NCBI RefSeq assembly: GCF_014191355.1
Contig: NZ_JACHWM010000001.1
Location: 434,001 to 498,000, forward strand
Reading direction: 5' to 3'
DNA from: Methylobacterium sp. R2-1
GTDB lineage: Bacteria; Pseudomonadota; Alphaproteobacteria; Rhizobiales; Beijerinckiaceae
Length of the DNA stretch: 64,000 bases
Position numbers and translations under genes: made by a program. Numbering within the stretch: position 1 is the stretch's first letter; every line of letters starts with the position of its first letter. The notes under the pieces were generated by a model. It had not been told where the DNA came from. It made no database searches and worked only from the letters and a program-made list of their open reading frames with translations. Below are positions 8,578 through 18,624 of the stretch, in pieces.

Positions 8578-10813
8578 CATCGCCTACGAGCAGGCCCGGC
8601 ACGGGTCGAGCATCGGGCAGCCGCTCACCCGCCGCGACGGGTTCCTCAAGGTCACCGGAGCGGCGACCTACGCCGCCGATAACCGGCCGGAGGGGCTACT
8701 CCACGCGGTGGTGGCGGTGAGCCGCATCGCCCGCGGCCGGGTGGCCAGCCTCGACGTCGCCGCGGCCAAGGCCCATTCGGGCGTGGTCGAGGTGATGACG
8801 GGCACCAACGCCCCGAGGCTCGCCCAGGACCCGGACGCGAAGCACAACCCCTTCATGTTCAGGCTGGACCTGCTGCAGAACGACCGGGTCCGCTACGCCC
8901 ACCAGCCGATCGCGGTAGTGATTGCCGAGACGCTGGAGGCTGCGACCGAGGGCGCCGAGTTGCTGGCCCCGCGCTACGAGGTGGATCCGCCGCAGATCGG
9001 GCTCGATGCCGGCGAACCGCAGGAGCCCGAGGGCGTCGGCGCGGGCGACAAGGCGATCGTGTCCCGCGGTGATGTCGAGGCCGGGCTGGATCAGGCCGAG
9101 CGCCGGGTTGAGACGACATACGAGACGGCGGCGCAGTATCACAACGCCCTCGAACCCCACGCCATCGTGGCGCAGTGGGACGGCGACCGGCTCATCGTCG
9201 ACACGCCGAGTCAGGGATTGGCCATGGCCAAGATGCGGCTTGCCGGCCTGTTCGGCCTCGACCCAAAGAGCATTCTGGTCCGCTCGCCCTATCTCGGCGG
9301 CGGCTTCGGCTCGAAGGGCTTCCTCTCCGGTCCCCAGGTTCTCGGCGTGATGGCGGCCAAGCTCGTCGGCCGCCCGGTGAAGCTCGTGCTGCGCCGGGAG
9401 CAGATGTTCGGTCCCGTCGGCCACCGCGCCGAGACGCGCCAGACGCTCCGGCTCGGCACTGACGCCTCCGGAGCGCTGACCGCCCTCGACCACCACACTC
9501 TGACCGCGACGAGCCGCTTCGACGAGTTCTACGAGCCGGCCAGCGCCATTTCCCGCTACCTCTATGCCGCGCCCGCAGTCTCGACACGCCATTCCGGCGT
9601 GCGGGTCGATACCGGCACGCCGCTCTTCATGCGCGCGCCCGGCGAGGCTTCGGGCAGCGTCGCGCTGGAGGGCGCCATCGACGAGATGGCGGAAGCCTGC
9701 GGCCTCGATCCGCTTGAATTCCGGCTGCGGAACTACGCCGAATCCGAACCGATCTCCGGCCGGCCCTTCTCTTCGAAAGCCCTGCGAGAGTGCTACGCGC
9801 AGGGCGCCGCTCGCTTCGGGTGGGACAAGCGCGGCCCGGTCCCTCGTTCCATGCGCGATTCCGCCGGCCGCCTCATCGGTTATGGCATGGGCACGGCCCT
9901 GTTCCCTGCTCTGATGATGCAGGCAGAGGCGCGGGCCGAGATCCGGGCCGACGGCACCGGCACGGTGGCCCTCGGCGCTCACGACATGGGGCAGGGCGCC
10001 TGGACCGCGCTGGCACAGATCGCCGCCGATGGCCTCGGAATCGACCTCGACCGGCTCGATTTCCAGAGCGGCACCTCGGACCTGCCGAATGCCGGCATCG
10101 CTGGCGGCTCTGCCCACACGGCTACCGCCGGCACAGCGATCCATTCCGCCGCCGCCGCGGTGCTCGCGCAACTCGCCGACCTCGCCACCAACGACGAGCG
10201 CTCGCCCCTCTACGGGGCCGGCAATGCCGGCGTTTACGCCCGCGGCGGCCGGCTGGTGCGCCGGGACGACGAGGGACGCAGCGAGGCGTTCTCCGAGATC
10301 CTGAACCGGGCCGGCCGGACCTCCGTCTCGGCGCAAGGACAGGGCGCCCCCGACCCGGCCTCCCGCGAAGCCTACGCCATGCACGCCCACGGCGCGGTCT
10401 TCGCCGAGGTCAGCATTGATCCCGATCTCGGTCAGATCCGCGTAACCCGCCTCGTCGGCGCCTTTGCCGCTGGCCGCGTCGTCAACCCGCGCCTCGTCAC
10501 GAGCCAGTATTACGGCGGCATGATCTGGGGCGTGTCCTTCGCGCTCCACGAGAAGGCCGTAGTCGATCCTCGCTCGGGCCGCGTGATGAACGCCAATCTC
10601 GGCGAGTACCACGTGCCGGTGAATGCCGACGTGCCGTCGATCGATGCCATCCTCGTGGACGAGCACGACCCGCACGTGAACCCGCTCGGCATCAAGGGCG
10701 TCGGCGAAATCGGTATCACCGGCACGGCCGGCGCCATCGCCAACGCGGTGTATCACGCGACGGGGATCAGAGTGCGCAAGACGCCGATCACGCTGGACCA
10801 ATTGCTGGGATAG
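8570..10813 (+). CDS. Molybdenum hydroxylase, molybdopterin-binding large subunit (PaoC-like)
   Basis: A 747-residue catalytic subunit, close in length to E. coli PaoC (732). Early on it has IGQPLTRRDGFLKVTGAATY, the usual N-terminus. Cofactor-binding stretches include YLGGGFGSKG and LGAHDMGQGAWT. The base-catalytic glutamate is E713 in KGVGEIGITGTAG. I use ATG 8570 with CGGGAG nine bases upstream, overlapping the FAD gene by 8 bases; the frame extends to 8501 but overlaps more and lacks homology-like sequence. PaoC-type enzymes carry Mo with a molybdopterin-cytosine-dinucleotide cofactor and oxidise aromatic and other aldehydes; the substrate here is inferred only by family. No XdhC/PaoD maturation gene lies beside the operon. 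Confidence 0.94.
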   Translation: MPDIAYEQARHGSSIGQPLTRRDGFLKVTGAATYAADNRPEGLLHAVVAVSRIARGRVASLDVAAAKAHSGVVEVMTGTNAPRLAQDPDAKHNPFMFRLDLLQNDRVRYAHQPIAVVIAETLEAATEGAELLAPRYEVDPPQIGLDAGEPQEPEGVGAGDKAIVSRGDVEAGLDQAERRVETTYETAAQYHNALEPHAIVAQWDGDRLIVDTPSQGLAMAKMRLAGLFGLDPKSILVRSPYLGGGFGSKGFLSGPQVLGVMAAKLVGRPVKLVLRREQMFGPVGHRAETRQTLRLGTDASGALTALDHHTLTATSRFDEFYEPASAISRYLYAAPAVSTRHSGVRVDTGTPLFMRAPGEASGSVALEGAIDEMAEACGLDPLEFRLRNYAESEPISGRPFSSKALRECYAQGAARFGWDKRGPVPRSMRDSAGRLIGYGMGTALFPALMMQAEARAEIRADGTGTVALGAHDMGQGAWTALAQIAADGLGIDLDRLDFQSGTSDLPNAGIAGGSAHTATAGTAIHSAAAAVLAQLADLATNDERSPLYGAGNAGVYARGGRLVRRDDEGRSEAFSEILNRAGRTSVSAQGQGAPDPASREAYAMHAHGAVFAEVSIDPDLGQIRVTRLVGAFAAGRVVNPRLVTSQYYGGMIWGVSFALHEKAVVDPRSGRVMNANLGEYHVPVNADVPSIDAILVDEHDPHVNPLGIKGVGEIGITGTAGAIANAVYHATGIRVRKTPITLDQLLG

Positions 10814-10820
10814 GGGCGAG

Positions 10821-10913
10821 CGTCGTTGCGAGGCGGAGCCGAAGCAATCCAGCGCTGGCCCTATCCGGGGATGTCGCGGTGCTGGATCGCTTCGCCATTC
10901 GGCTCGCGATGAC
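10821..10913. repeat. Palindromic repeat family B, copy 1
   Basis: A 93-base imperfect palindrome starting CGTCGTTGCGAGGCGGAGCC and ending GGCTCGCGATGAC, with inner arms GAAGCAATCCAG and CTGGATCGCTTC. A second copy is at 57179-57270. The right half (10861-10913) is inside the 3' end of the pncC gene and encodes its last 17 residues and stop codon. The left half lies between the PaoC-like gene and pncC, where transcripts converge. Confidence 0.85.
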
Positions 10914-11412
10914 TGCGGAGACCAACCGCCTCCTCCAGCAACTCCACAGCTTGAGCTACCGAAAGGCGGCGGATCTCCGTCCGGCCCGGATCGCCGAAGC
11001 GCCGCTCGACGTGGCGGGTGGCTCCGCCCTTCGCCGCAAGCCCGAAATGCACCAGCCCGATCGGCTTGGCGTCGCTGCCGCCGCCCGGCCCTGCAATGCC
11101 GGTAATCGAGACCGTAACGTCGGCCCGTGACGCCTTGAGCGCGCCCTCCGCCATGGCGCGGGCCACAGGCTCGCTCACTGCGCCGTGCGCCGTGATGAGG
11201 TCTATCGGTACGCCGATCGACTCGACCTTCGCCTCGTTGGAGTAGGTCACGAAACCCCGCTCCACCACCGCGGAGGAGCCGGCTACCGCCGTGAGCAATC
11301 CGGCGACAAGACCGCCGCTGCAGGACTCGGCCGTCGCAATTTTAAGGCCCGCCGCCGCGTAGGCCCGCACCAGCACCTCGGCGCGGGCGAGCAGGGCGGC
11401 GTCGGCGATCAC
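10861..11412 (-). CDS. pncC: Nicotinamide-nucleotide amidase PncC (CinA C-terminal domain protein)
   Basis: A 183-residue protein of the CinA C-terminal family that deamidates nicotinamide mononucleotide to nicotinate mononucleotide in NAD recycling. Typical motifs are ATAESCSGGLVAGLLTAVAG, GFVTYSNEAKVESIGV, GAVSEPVARAMAEGA and SITGIAGPGGGS. The start is GTG 11412, which shares GTGA with the ispDF stop; a longer frame upstream is a shadow of ispDF. The last 17 residues (SHREPNGEAIQHRDIPG) are encoded by a palindromic intergenic repeat, so the natural end of the gene has been replaced or extended. The catalytic core is upstream of that tail and looks intact. Confidence 0.92.
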   Translation of the reverse strand: MIADAALLARAEVLVRAYAAAGLKIATAESCSGGLVAGLLTAVAGSSAVVERGFVTYSNEAKVESIGVPIDLITAHGAVSEPVARAMAEGALKASRADVTVSITGIAGPGGGSDAKPIGLVHFGLAAKGGATRHVERRFGDPGRTEIRRLSVAQAVELLEEAVGLRSHREPNGEAIQHRDIPG

Positions 11413-12743
11413 GAGCGGCGCTCGTTGGTCTCCGCCTCGGTCTCCAGCTCCGCACAGACCTCCGGCAGGCGCACCGTGGCGGCGGCCTGGGCGGCAAGCC
11501 CCTCGGCGCGGCCGACGAAGCCGAGTTTTTCCGTCGTCGTCGCCTTGATCGACACCGAGGAGAGCGGCACGCCAGCCACCTCGGCGATGCGCTGGCGGAT
11601 CGCTTCGCGATGCGCACCGATGCGGGGCGCCTCCGCCAGCACGGTCACGTCGAGGTGGTCGATCTTGCCGCCGCGCGCCCGTACCAGCTCGCAGGCATGG
11701 GCCAGGAACTGGTCGGAGGCCGCCCCGCGCCACTTCTCGTCGGAGGGCGGGAAATGGGTGCCGATATCGCCGTCGGCGATGGCGCCGAGCAGCGCGTCGG
11801 TGAGCGCGTGCAGGGCCACGTCGCCGTCGGAATGGGCGAGCACGCCCCGGTCGGCGGGGATCTTCACGCCGCCGAGCCAGACATGGTCGCCCTCCGTGAA
11901 GGCGTGGACGTCGAAGCCGGTGCCGAGGCGGGTCACGTAAGTGGTCATGGGGTCATCAGATATCGCGGGTGCCGTGGCAGAGAAAGCCCGGTCGGAAAAT
12001 GCCCGATCGGCCTCGACCAAGTCCGCGGCCTGGGTGATCTTGCGGTTTCGCGCGTCGCCCTCGAACACCACGACCGGCAGTCCGGCCCATTCGGCGAGCG
12101 CTCCGTCGTCGGTGAAGCCGTCGCGTCCTTCGGCCAACGCCCGGCGATGGGCGTCGAGGAGCAGACCGAAGCGGAAGCTCTGCGGCGTCTGCACCGCGCG
12201 GAGATTTTCGCGGGCCGGGGTCTCCTGAACGCGGCCGATGCCCGGCGCGATCTCCTCCACGAGCTTGATCGTATCGGAGACCGCGACGCCCGGCACCGAT
12301 GCGCCGTGCTGGCTCCCCGCCGCGATTGCGCGGGCGATGAGCGCCTCATCCACGAAGGGCCGCGCCGCATCGTGGACGAGTACGAGGTCGGGTCCGCCTA
12401 CGCGCGCGAGCCCTTCGAGTCCGGCCGCCACCGATTGCTGGCGTGTCGCCCCGCCCGGCACCGGTTCGGCGAGCTTCTCACGAAGAGCCGGTTCGAGGTC
12501 GGCGAGGCATTCGCGGTAGAAGTCCTGCGCGTCCGGCGCAATCACTGGCTGGATCCGGGCGATGCGTGGGGAGGCCGCCAGCGCCGCCAGCGTCCGCGTT
12601 AGGACCGCGCGACCGCCGACGCGGCGATACTGCTTCGGCAGGTCACCACCGACGCGCAGGCCCTTCCCGGCCGCCACGACGACCGCCGCCACCGTGTCAT
12701 CCCCGGAGCCACTCGCATGCGGCCACGCGGCTTCATCGGACAT
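11409..12743 (-). CDS. ispDF: Bifunctional IspD/IspF isoprenoid enzyme
   Basis: A 444-residue fusion catalysing two steps of the MEP pathway. Residues about 15-240 are IspD (2-C-methyl-D-erythritol 4-phosphate cytidylyltransferase), with the CTP-binding loop AAVVVAAGKGLRVGGDLPKQY-type segment near residue 17 and VLVHDAARPFVD further on. Residues about 268-440 are IspF (2-C-methyl-D-erythritol 2,4-cyclodiphosphate synthase), with metal ligands in GTGFDVHAF and the VLAHSDGDVALHA segment, and KATTTEKLGF near the end. The fusion is common in alphaproteobacteria. I use ATG 12743 (MSDEAAWPHA); the frame continues to 12935 but runs into the divergent dusB gene. Confidence 0.96.
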   Translation of the reverse strand: MSDEAAWPHASGSGDDTVAAVVVAAGKGLRVGGDLPKQYRRVGGRAVLTRTLAALAASPRIARIQPVIAPDAQDFYRECLADLEPALREKLAEPVPGGATRQQSVAAGLEGLARVGGPDLVLVHDAARPFVDEALIARAIAAGSQHGASVPGVAVSDTIKLVEEIAPGIGRVQETPARENLRAVQTPQSFRFGLLLDAHRRALAEGRDGFTDDGALAEWAGLPVVVFEGDARNRKITQAADLVEADRAFSDRAFSATAPAISDDPMTTYVTRLGTGFDVHAFTEGDHVWLGGVKIPADRGVLAHSDGDVALHALTDALLGAIADGDIGTHFPPSDEKWRGAASDQFLAHACELVRARGGKIDHLDVTVLAEAPRIGAHREAIRQRIAEVAGVPLSSVSIKATTTEKLGFVGRAEGLAAQAAATVRLPEVCAELETEAETNERRS

Positions 12744-12871
12744 GCTGGGGCCTCGAACAGAAATCATCTGGGGATGGATGGGGGTCGACGCGTCCTTATG
12801 CGTCAAGAAGCGCGAAGGCAAACGCCGAAGACGCTTGCGTCTGCCCGGCATTTGGCTATTTCTTGTGCACA

Positions 12872-13900
12872 ATGACACCTGATCATTATTTAAGCGCGCT
12901 GCGCGGGGCTGACGACCGGGGGGGCGAAAGCCCACCCGTACTGCTGGCGCCGCTGTCGGGAGTCACCGACCTCCATATGCGCCGCCTCACGCAGCAGCTG
13001 GGCGCGAGTGCCGTCGTTTCCGAGATGGTTGCGGCGGCCGAACTTGCGAAGGGCGACGCCGAATCGCAGGTCCGGGCCGACGGCGCAGGCGTGAACCCGC
13101 ACGTGGTGCAGCTCGCCGGCTGCGCGCCCGAGCCGATGGCGCAGGCCGCTCGCATCGCCGTGGCGAACGGCGCGGACGCCATCGACATCAACATGGGCTG
13201 CCCGGCCAAGACCGTGACCGGCGGCGAATCCGGCTCGGCCCTGATGCGTGACCTCGACCACGCCACACGCTTGCTCGGGGCGGTGCGCGGGGCGGTGGAT
13301 GTGCCGGTCACCGTGAAGATGCGGCTCGGCTGGGATCACGCGAGCCTCAATGCCGCCGAACTTGCGCGTCGCGCCGAAACGCTCGGGTTGAACGGGGTGA
13401 CCGTCCACGGTCGTACCCGGCAGCAATTCTACAAGGGCCAGGCCGATTGGTCGGCGATCCGGCCGGTGGCCGAAGCGGTGCGCATTCCCGTTATCGCAAA
13501 TGGTGACGTGACGAGCCTGGACGAGGCCCGCGCCTGCCTCGCGCAATCCGGTGCAGCGGGCGTGATGGTTGGGCGCGCGGCGGTCGGCCGTCCCTGGCTC
13601 GTCGGCGAGATCGCCGCCGGGCTCGCCGGGCGCGCGGCCGTGCCGCTCACGGCCGAGCAGCGCGCGGCGATCGCCGCCGAGCATTACGAGGGGCTGATCG
13701 CGCTCTACGGCGCGGCGATGGGCGTGCGCCATGCCCGCAAGCATCTGGCGGCCTACGCCGATGAGGCCGGTGGATTGAGACCGGATGACCGGCGCCGCCT
13801 CGTCACCACTCACGACTCCGCGGAGGCGCTGCGTCTCCTGCGGCGTGCCTTTCTCGAACCGGCCGGGGCGGCGAAGACACCCCTCGGCGAGGCGGCCTGA
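12872..13900 (+). CDS. dusB: tRNA-dihydrouridine synthase DusB
   Basis: A 342-residue FMN enzyme reducing specific uridines in tRNA. The start of the TIM barrel reads [17 protein letters not shown], the catalytic cysteine is C110 in [19 protein letters not shown], and substrate/FMN-binding segments include [24 protein letters not shown] and [13 protein letters not shown]. The ATG at 12872 is chosen because the frame upstream overlaps the divergent ispDF gene. Its stop shares bases with the ntrB start (TGATG), so it leads the nitrogen-regulation operon, the classical alphaproteobacterial dusB/nifR3-ntrB-ntrC order. Confidence 0.96.
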   Translation: MTPDHYLSALRGADDRGGESPPVLLAPLSGVTDLHMRRLTQQLGASAVVSEMVAAAELAKGDAESQVRADGAGVNPHVVQLAGCAPEPMAQAARIAVANGADAIDINMGCPAKTVTGGESGSALMRDLDHATRLLGAVRGAVDVPVTVKMRLGWDHASLNAAELARRAETLGLNGVTVHGRTRQQFYKGQADWSAIRPVAEAVRIPVIANGDVTSLDEARACLAQSGAAGVMVGRAAVGRPWLVGEIAAGLAGRAAVPLTAEQRAAIAAEHYEGLIALYGAAMGVRHARKHLAAYADEAGGLRPDDRRRLVTTHDSAEALRLLRRAFLEPAGAAKTPLGEAA

Positions 13901-15033
13901 TGCCCTTCTCCGACGAGCCCGCTCCAGAATCGCTGCCGCCGGCCGAGGCGGTGCTGAATTCGCTGCCGCTGCCGGTTCTCACCATCGGGCCGGACGAGCG
14001 AATCCTAAGGGTCAATCACGCAGCCGAACTGTTCTTCGACGCCTCCGCCCGGCTGATGCTGCGGGGACGGCTTCGCGACATCATCCCATTCTCCTCGCCG
14101 ATCATCGCGCTCGTCGCCGAGGTGCGCCGCCGCCGCTCCTCCGTGTCCGAATACCGAGTCGAGCTGGTCCAGCCGCGCTCGGGGCAGGAGCGCAGCGTCG
14201 ATGTCTTCGCCACGCCGCTTCGCGATGAGGATGACTCCGTGGTGCTGATGCTCCAAGAGCGCACCATCGCCGACAAGATGAACCGCCAGCTCACCCATCG
14301 CGGCGCCGCCCGCTCGATGATCGCGCTCGGCGCCATGCTCGCCCACGAGATCAAGAACCCGCTCGCCGGCATCCGCGGTGCGGCACAACTCCTCGAACAG
14401 GAGCGCGACGAAGAGGATCGCCTCCTCACCCGACTCATCTGCGACGAGTCGGACCGGATCGTGCGTATCGTCGAGCGCATGGAGCTGTTCGGCGACGAGC
14501 GACCGGTGGAGCGCGGTCCCGTCAACGTCCACGGCGTGCTCGATCAGGTGAAGCGCTCCGCGCAGTCCGGCTTTGCCCGCCATATCCGCTTCGTCGAGAA
14601 CTACGACCCCTCACTGCCGCCCGTCCTCGGCAACCGTGACCAGCTGATCCAGGTGATCCTGAACCTCGTGAAGAACGCGGCCGAGGCGATCGGCACGGAC
14701 ACGGTCGAGGGCGAGATCACCCTCTCCACCGCCTTCCGCACGGGACTACGCCTTCAGATCCCCGGCTCGCGCGAGCGCGTCAGCCTGCCCATCGAGGTGG
14801 CGGTACGCGACAACGGGCCGGGCATCCCGCCCGACATGCTGTCCGACCTGTTCGACCCCTTCGTCACCACGAAGGTGCAGGGATCCGGCCTCGGACTTGC
14901 ATTGGTGGCCAAGATCGTCGGCGATCATGGGGGCATCGTCGAATGCGATCCCGTTCCCCGCCGCACCGCCTTCCGGATCCTGCTCCCCATGTCGAGCGCC
15001 CGCGACGGGCGTGAATCGGCTGCGGAGCGCTGA
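13900..15033 (+). CDS. ntrB: Nitrogen-regulation sensor kinase NtrB
   Basis: A 377-residue soluble histidine kinase/phosphatase that controls NtrC in response to PII proteins. Residues about 15-130 are a PAS domain ([20 protein letters not shown]). The phospho-accepting histidine is H149 in [15 protein letters not shown]-binding boxes follow: [11 protein letters not shown] (N box), [10 protein letters not shown] (G1) and [13 protein letters not shown] (G2). The ATG overlaps the dusB stop, and ntrC follows after about 10 bases, so dusB-ntrB-ntrC form one operon. No membrane segment is seen, as expected. Confidence 0.96.
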   Translation: MPFSDEPAPESLPPAEAVLNSLPLPVLTIGPDERILRVNHAAELFFDASARLMLRGRLRDIIPFSSPIIALVAEVRRRRSSVSEYRVELVQPRSGQERSVDVFATPLRDEDDSVVLMLQERTIADKMNRQLTHRGAARSMIALGAMLAHEIKNPLAGIRGAAQLLEQERDEEDRLLTRLICDESDRIVRIVERMELFGDERPVERGPVNVHGVLDQVKRSAQSGFARHIRFVENYDPSLPPVLGNRDQLIQVILNLVKNAAEAIGTDTVEGEITLSTAFRTGLRLQIPGSRERVSLPIEVAVRDNGPGIPPDMLSDLFDPFVTTKVQGSGLGLALVAKIVGDHGGIVECDPVPRRTAFRILLPMSSARDGRESAAER

Positions 15034-15043
15034 GTCGAGAGCC

Positions 15044-16513
<1,470 letters not shown>

Positions 16514-16560
16514 AGCCCCCCGTCCGGCATTGACGACTCCCAACGAACCGATCCTTCACA

Positions 16561-16701
16561 GTCGTTCCGGGGCCGCGCAGCGGAACCCGGAACCCACCCG
16601 TGATGCAACGCCGAAGCCGGGCATCGGGGCCGGTGATGGATTGCACGCGTCCGGCGCGCCCCTTCGGGTCCGGGTTCGCTGATCAGCGACCCGGAATGAC
16701 G
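16561..16701. repeat. Intergenic repeat family A, copy 1
   Basis: A 141-base element between ntrC and the RadD-like gene. It aligns without gaps to 24489-24629; by hand I count about 17 differences. Its ends are inverted copies (GTCGTTCCGG at the left, CCGGAATGACG at the right) and the middle holds CCGGCGCGCCCCTTCGGG. The rest of the 308-base gap between the two genes shows only the presumed promoter of the helicase gene. Confidence 0.85.
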
Positions 16702-16821
16702 CGCCGTAACAGGGTGATGGGTCTCTTGGATATCGTGAGCACCGAGCTCGCGATCACTCTGAGCCCCATGCGCCGCGTTTCTCCTCTGTTCTCCACGGCC
16801 GCGCTTCGTTAAAGGCGCGCC

Positions 16822-18459
16822 ATGCTGCGCCTCCGTGAGTACCAGCGTGCCGCCCTCGACGCGCTTGATCGGCATTGGGACCAGGGCGGCGGCCCCGGCC
16901 TCGTCGTGCTGCCGACCGGCGCGGGAAAGGCGCTCGTCATCGCTGCCCTGATCCGCGAATGGTTGGCGCGGGCGCCGAGCGCACGGATTTGCGTCCTGAC
17001 CCATGTCCGTGAACTCGTGGTGCAGAACCACGGCGAGCTGCTGGCCTACTGGCCCGACGCGCCCGCCGGCATCTTCTCGGCCGGCGTCGGGCGGCGCGAG
17101 GCCGACGCACAGGTCACCTTCTGCTCGATCCAGTCGGTGCGCGACCGGGCCGAGATGTTCGGCGCCGTCGACCTCGTCGTCGTCGACGAGGCCCATCTCG
17201 TGCCTCGCGCGAGCGAGACCGGCTACGGCCGATTCCTCGCTTCAGCGAGGGCCGGCAACCCGGCTCTCAAGGTCGCGGGCTTCACCGCCACGCCTTACCG
17301 CCTGGATTCGGGCCGGCTCGACGAGGGCCCGGGCAGGGTGTTCGAGCGCATCGTCCACGAGTCGCTGGTCGGCGACTTGATCCAACAGGGTTTCCTCGCG
17401 CCCCTCGTCTGCAAGGCGACCGCCCTCGCCCTCGACGTGTCGGGGGTACCCAAGCGCGGCGGCGACTACATCCCTTCGGCACTGGAAGCGGCGGTCAATC
17501 GCGAGTGGATCACCCGCGCCGCCGTCGAGGAGATGGTCGGCTACGGGCGCGAGCGGCGGGCATGGCTCGCCTTCTGCGCCGGGCTCGCCCACGCGGCCTC
17601 CGTGCGCGACGCGATCCGGGCGGAAGGGATCTCCTGCGAGACGGTGACCGGCGAGATGGGAAAGCGCGAGCGTGACCGCATCGTGCGCGACTTCCGCGAG
17701 GGCAAAATCCGCTGCCTCGTCTCGGTCGGCGTGCTCTCCACGGGCTTCAATGTGCCGGAAGTCGATCTCATCGCTCTGCTGCGCCCGACTCAATCGGCCG
17801 GGCTCTACGTGCAGCAGGTCGGCCGGGCCCTGCGCCGGGCACCGGGCAAGGCGGACGCGATCGTGCTCGATTATGCGGGGCTGGTGCGGATGCACGGCCC
17901 CGTCGATGCGGTGAGCGCCCGAAGCGTGGCGCTCGGGCCGGCAGCCCCGGGGCTTGCGCGGGCGAAGCCCTGCCCAGGCTGCGGCGCGTTGATCGCGTTG
18001 AATGCCAGCACTTGCGAGGTCTGCTGGGTCGAACCGGAGGCGGAGGATGAGGAGGTGCCCCACGCCGCCAGCGCCGAGGACGCCCTGCCGATCCTGTCCG
18101 AGTCAATCTCGCCCTGGCGCGAGGTGACTGGCTGGTGCCTCGATCGCGGCCCGGGCGGCTCCGGACCAGATCGGCTCGAAGTGGCCCTGCGCTGGCGGGG
18201 TGGCGGTTGCCGGGTCGAAGTCTGCCTGGAACATTCGGGTCATTCCCGCGAGAAGGCGGTGCTGTGGTGGCGTGCCTTCGGCGGCGCCGAACCTGTGCCG
18301 ATGTCCGTCGCAGCGGCTCTGGAGCGAGCCGACGAGCTGGAGCGGCCGGAAAGCCTGAAGATTGATGCCGCGGGTCGCCTCTCCGAGAGTGTGACGGTGC
18401 GTTTTTCCGACGGCCGCCGCTTCCGCGACCTGCGCCGTTGGGGCACGCTGGCCGCCTGA
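16822..18459 (+). CDS. SF2 helicase, RadD-like, with zinc finger
   Basis: A 545-residue superfamily-2 ATPase. The helicase core has motif II DEAH at 122-125, motif III GFTATPYR and motif VI QQVGRALR at 331-338. A four-cysteine zinc site follows (C384, C387, C398, C401). Core plus zinc finger and overall length resemble E. coli RadD (YejH, 586 residues), a DNA-repair factor. Walker A is LPTGAGKALV: the residue after the catalytic lysine is Ala37 (codon GCG) where Ser or Thr normally binds Mg2+, so activity may be altered. The gene separates ntrBC from ntrYX, which usually touch, and is bordered by a repeat on one side and a long inverted repeat on the other. The RadD identity is likely but not certain. 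Confidence 0.8.
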   Translation: MLRLREYQRAALDALDRHWDQGGGPGLVVLPTGAGKALVIAALIREWLARAPSARICVLTHVRELVVQNHGELLAYWPDAPAGIFSAGVGRREADAQVTFCSIQSVRDRAEMFGAVDLVVVDEAHLVPRASETGYGRFLASARAGNPALKVAGFTATPYRLDSGRLDEGPGRVFERIVHESLVGDLIQQGFLAPLVCKATALALDVSGVPKRGGDYIPSALEAAVNREWITRAAVEEMVGYGRERRAWLAFCAGLAHAASVRDAIRAEGISCETVTGEMGKRERDRIVRDFREGKIRCLVSVGVLSTGFNVPEVDLIALLRPTQSAGLYVQQVGRALRRAPGKADAIVLDYAGLVRMHGPVDAVSARSVALGPAAPGLARAKPCPGCGALIALNASTCEVCWVEPEAEDEEVPHAASAEDALPILSESISPWREVTGWCLDRGPGGSGPDRLEVALRWRGGGCRVEVCLEHSGHSREKAVLWWRAFGGAEPVPMSVAAALERADELERPESLKIDAAGRLSESVTVRFSDGRRFRDLRRWGTLAA

Positions 18460-18528
18460 TCGGGACTTCCGAAGCATCGTCCCGAGAGGCGGCCACGGGC
18501 CTTCGGAAACGGCGATGCAAAAACAAGA

Positions 18529-18575
18529 GGCGAGATCATCGTCCTGGATCCGATTTCAAGGATGATGATCTCGCC
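18529..18575. promoter_or_regulatory. Long inverted repeat upstream of ntrY
   Basis: GGCGAGATCATCGTCCT (18529-18545) and AGGATGATGATCTCGCC (18559-18575) are 17-base inverted arms with a single mismatch (a G-U pair in RNA) and a 13-base spacer, about 50 bases upstream of the ntrY start. There is no T-tract after it, so it is not an obvious terminator. It could be an operator for NtrX or another dimer, or a transcript-processing hairpin. Confidence 0.45.
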
Positions 18576-18624
18576 GGCCTGATTCGTATTAATTTCGCCA
18601 CACTGTTGTGGCCCCGCATCAGCA

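Noticed and set aside
8696..10801. A 701-residue open frame on the minus strand opposite the PaoC-like gene
   Set aside because: It is the antisense shadow of a clear molybdenum hydroxylase gene, common in GC-rich DNA; its sequence is low-complexity and rich in G, R, A and H with no domain.
11413..11733. A longer start for pncC
   Set aside because: The added residues overlap ispDF in another frame; the GTGA overlap at 11409-11412 gives a family-like start.
16561..16701. Short proteins encoded inside repeat A (both strands)
   Set aside because: The same peptide-like patterns recur at the other copy; they are translations of a repeat, not genes.
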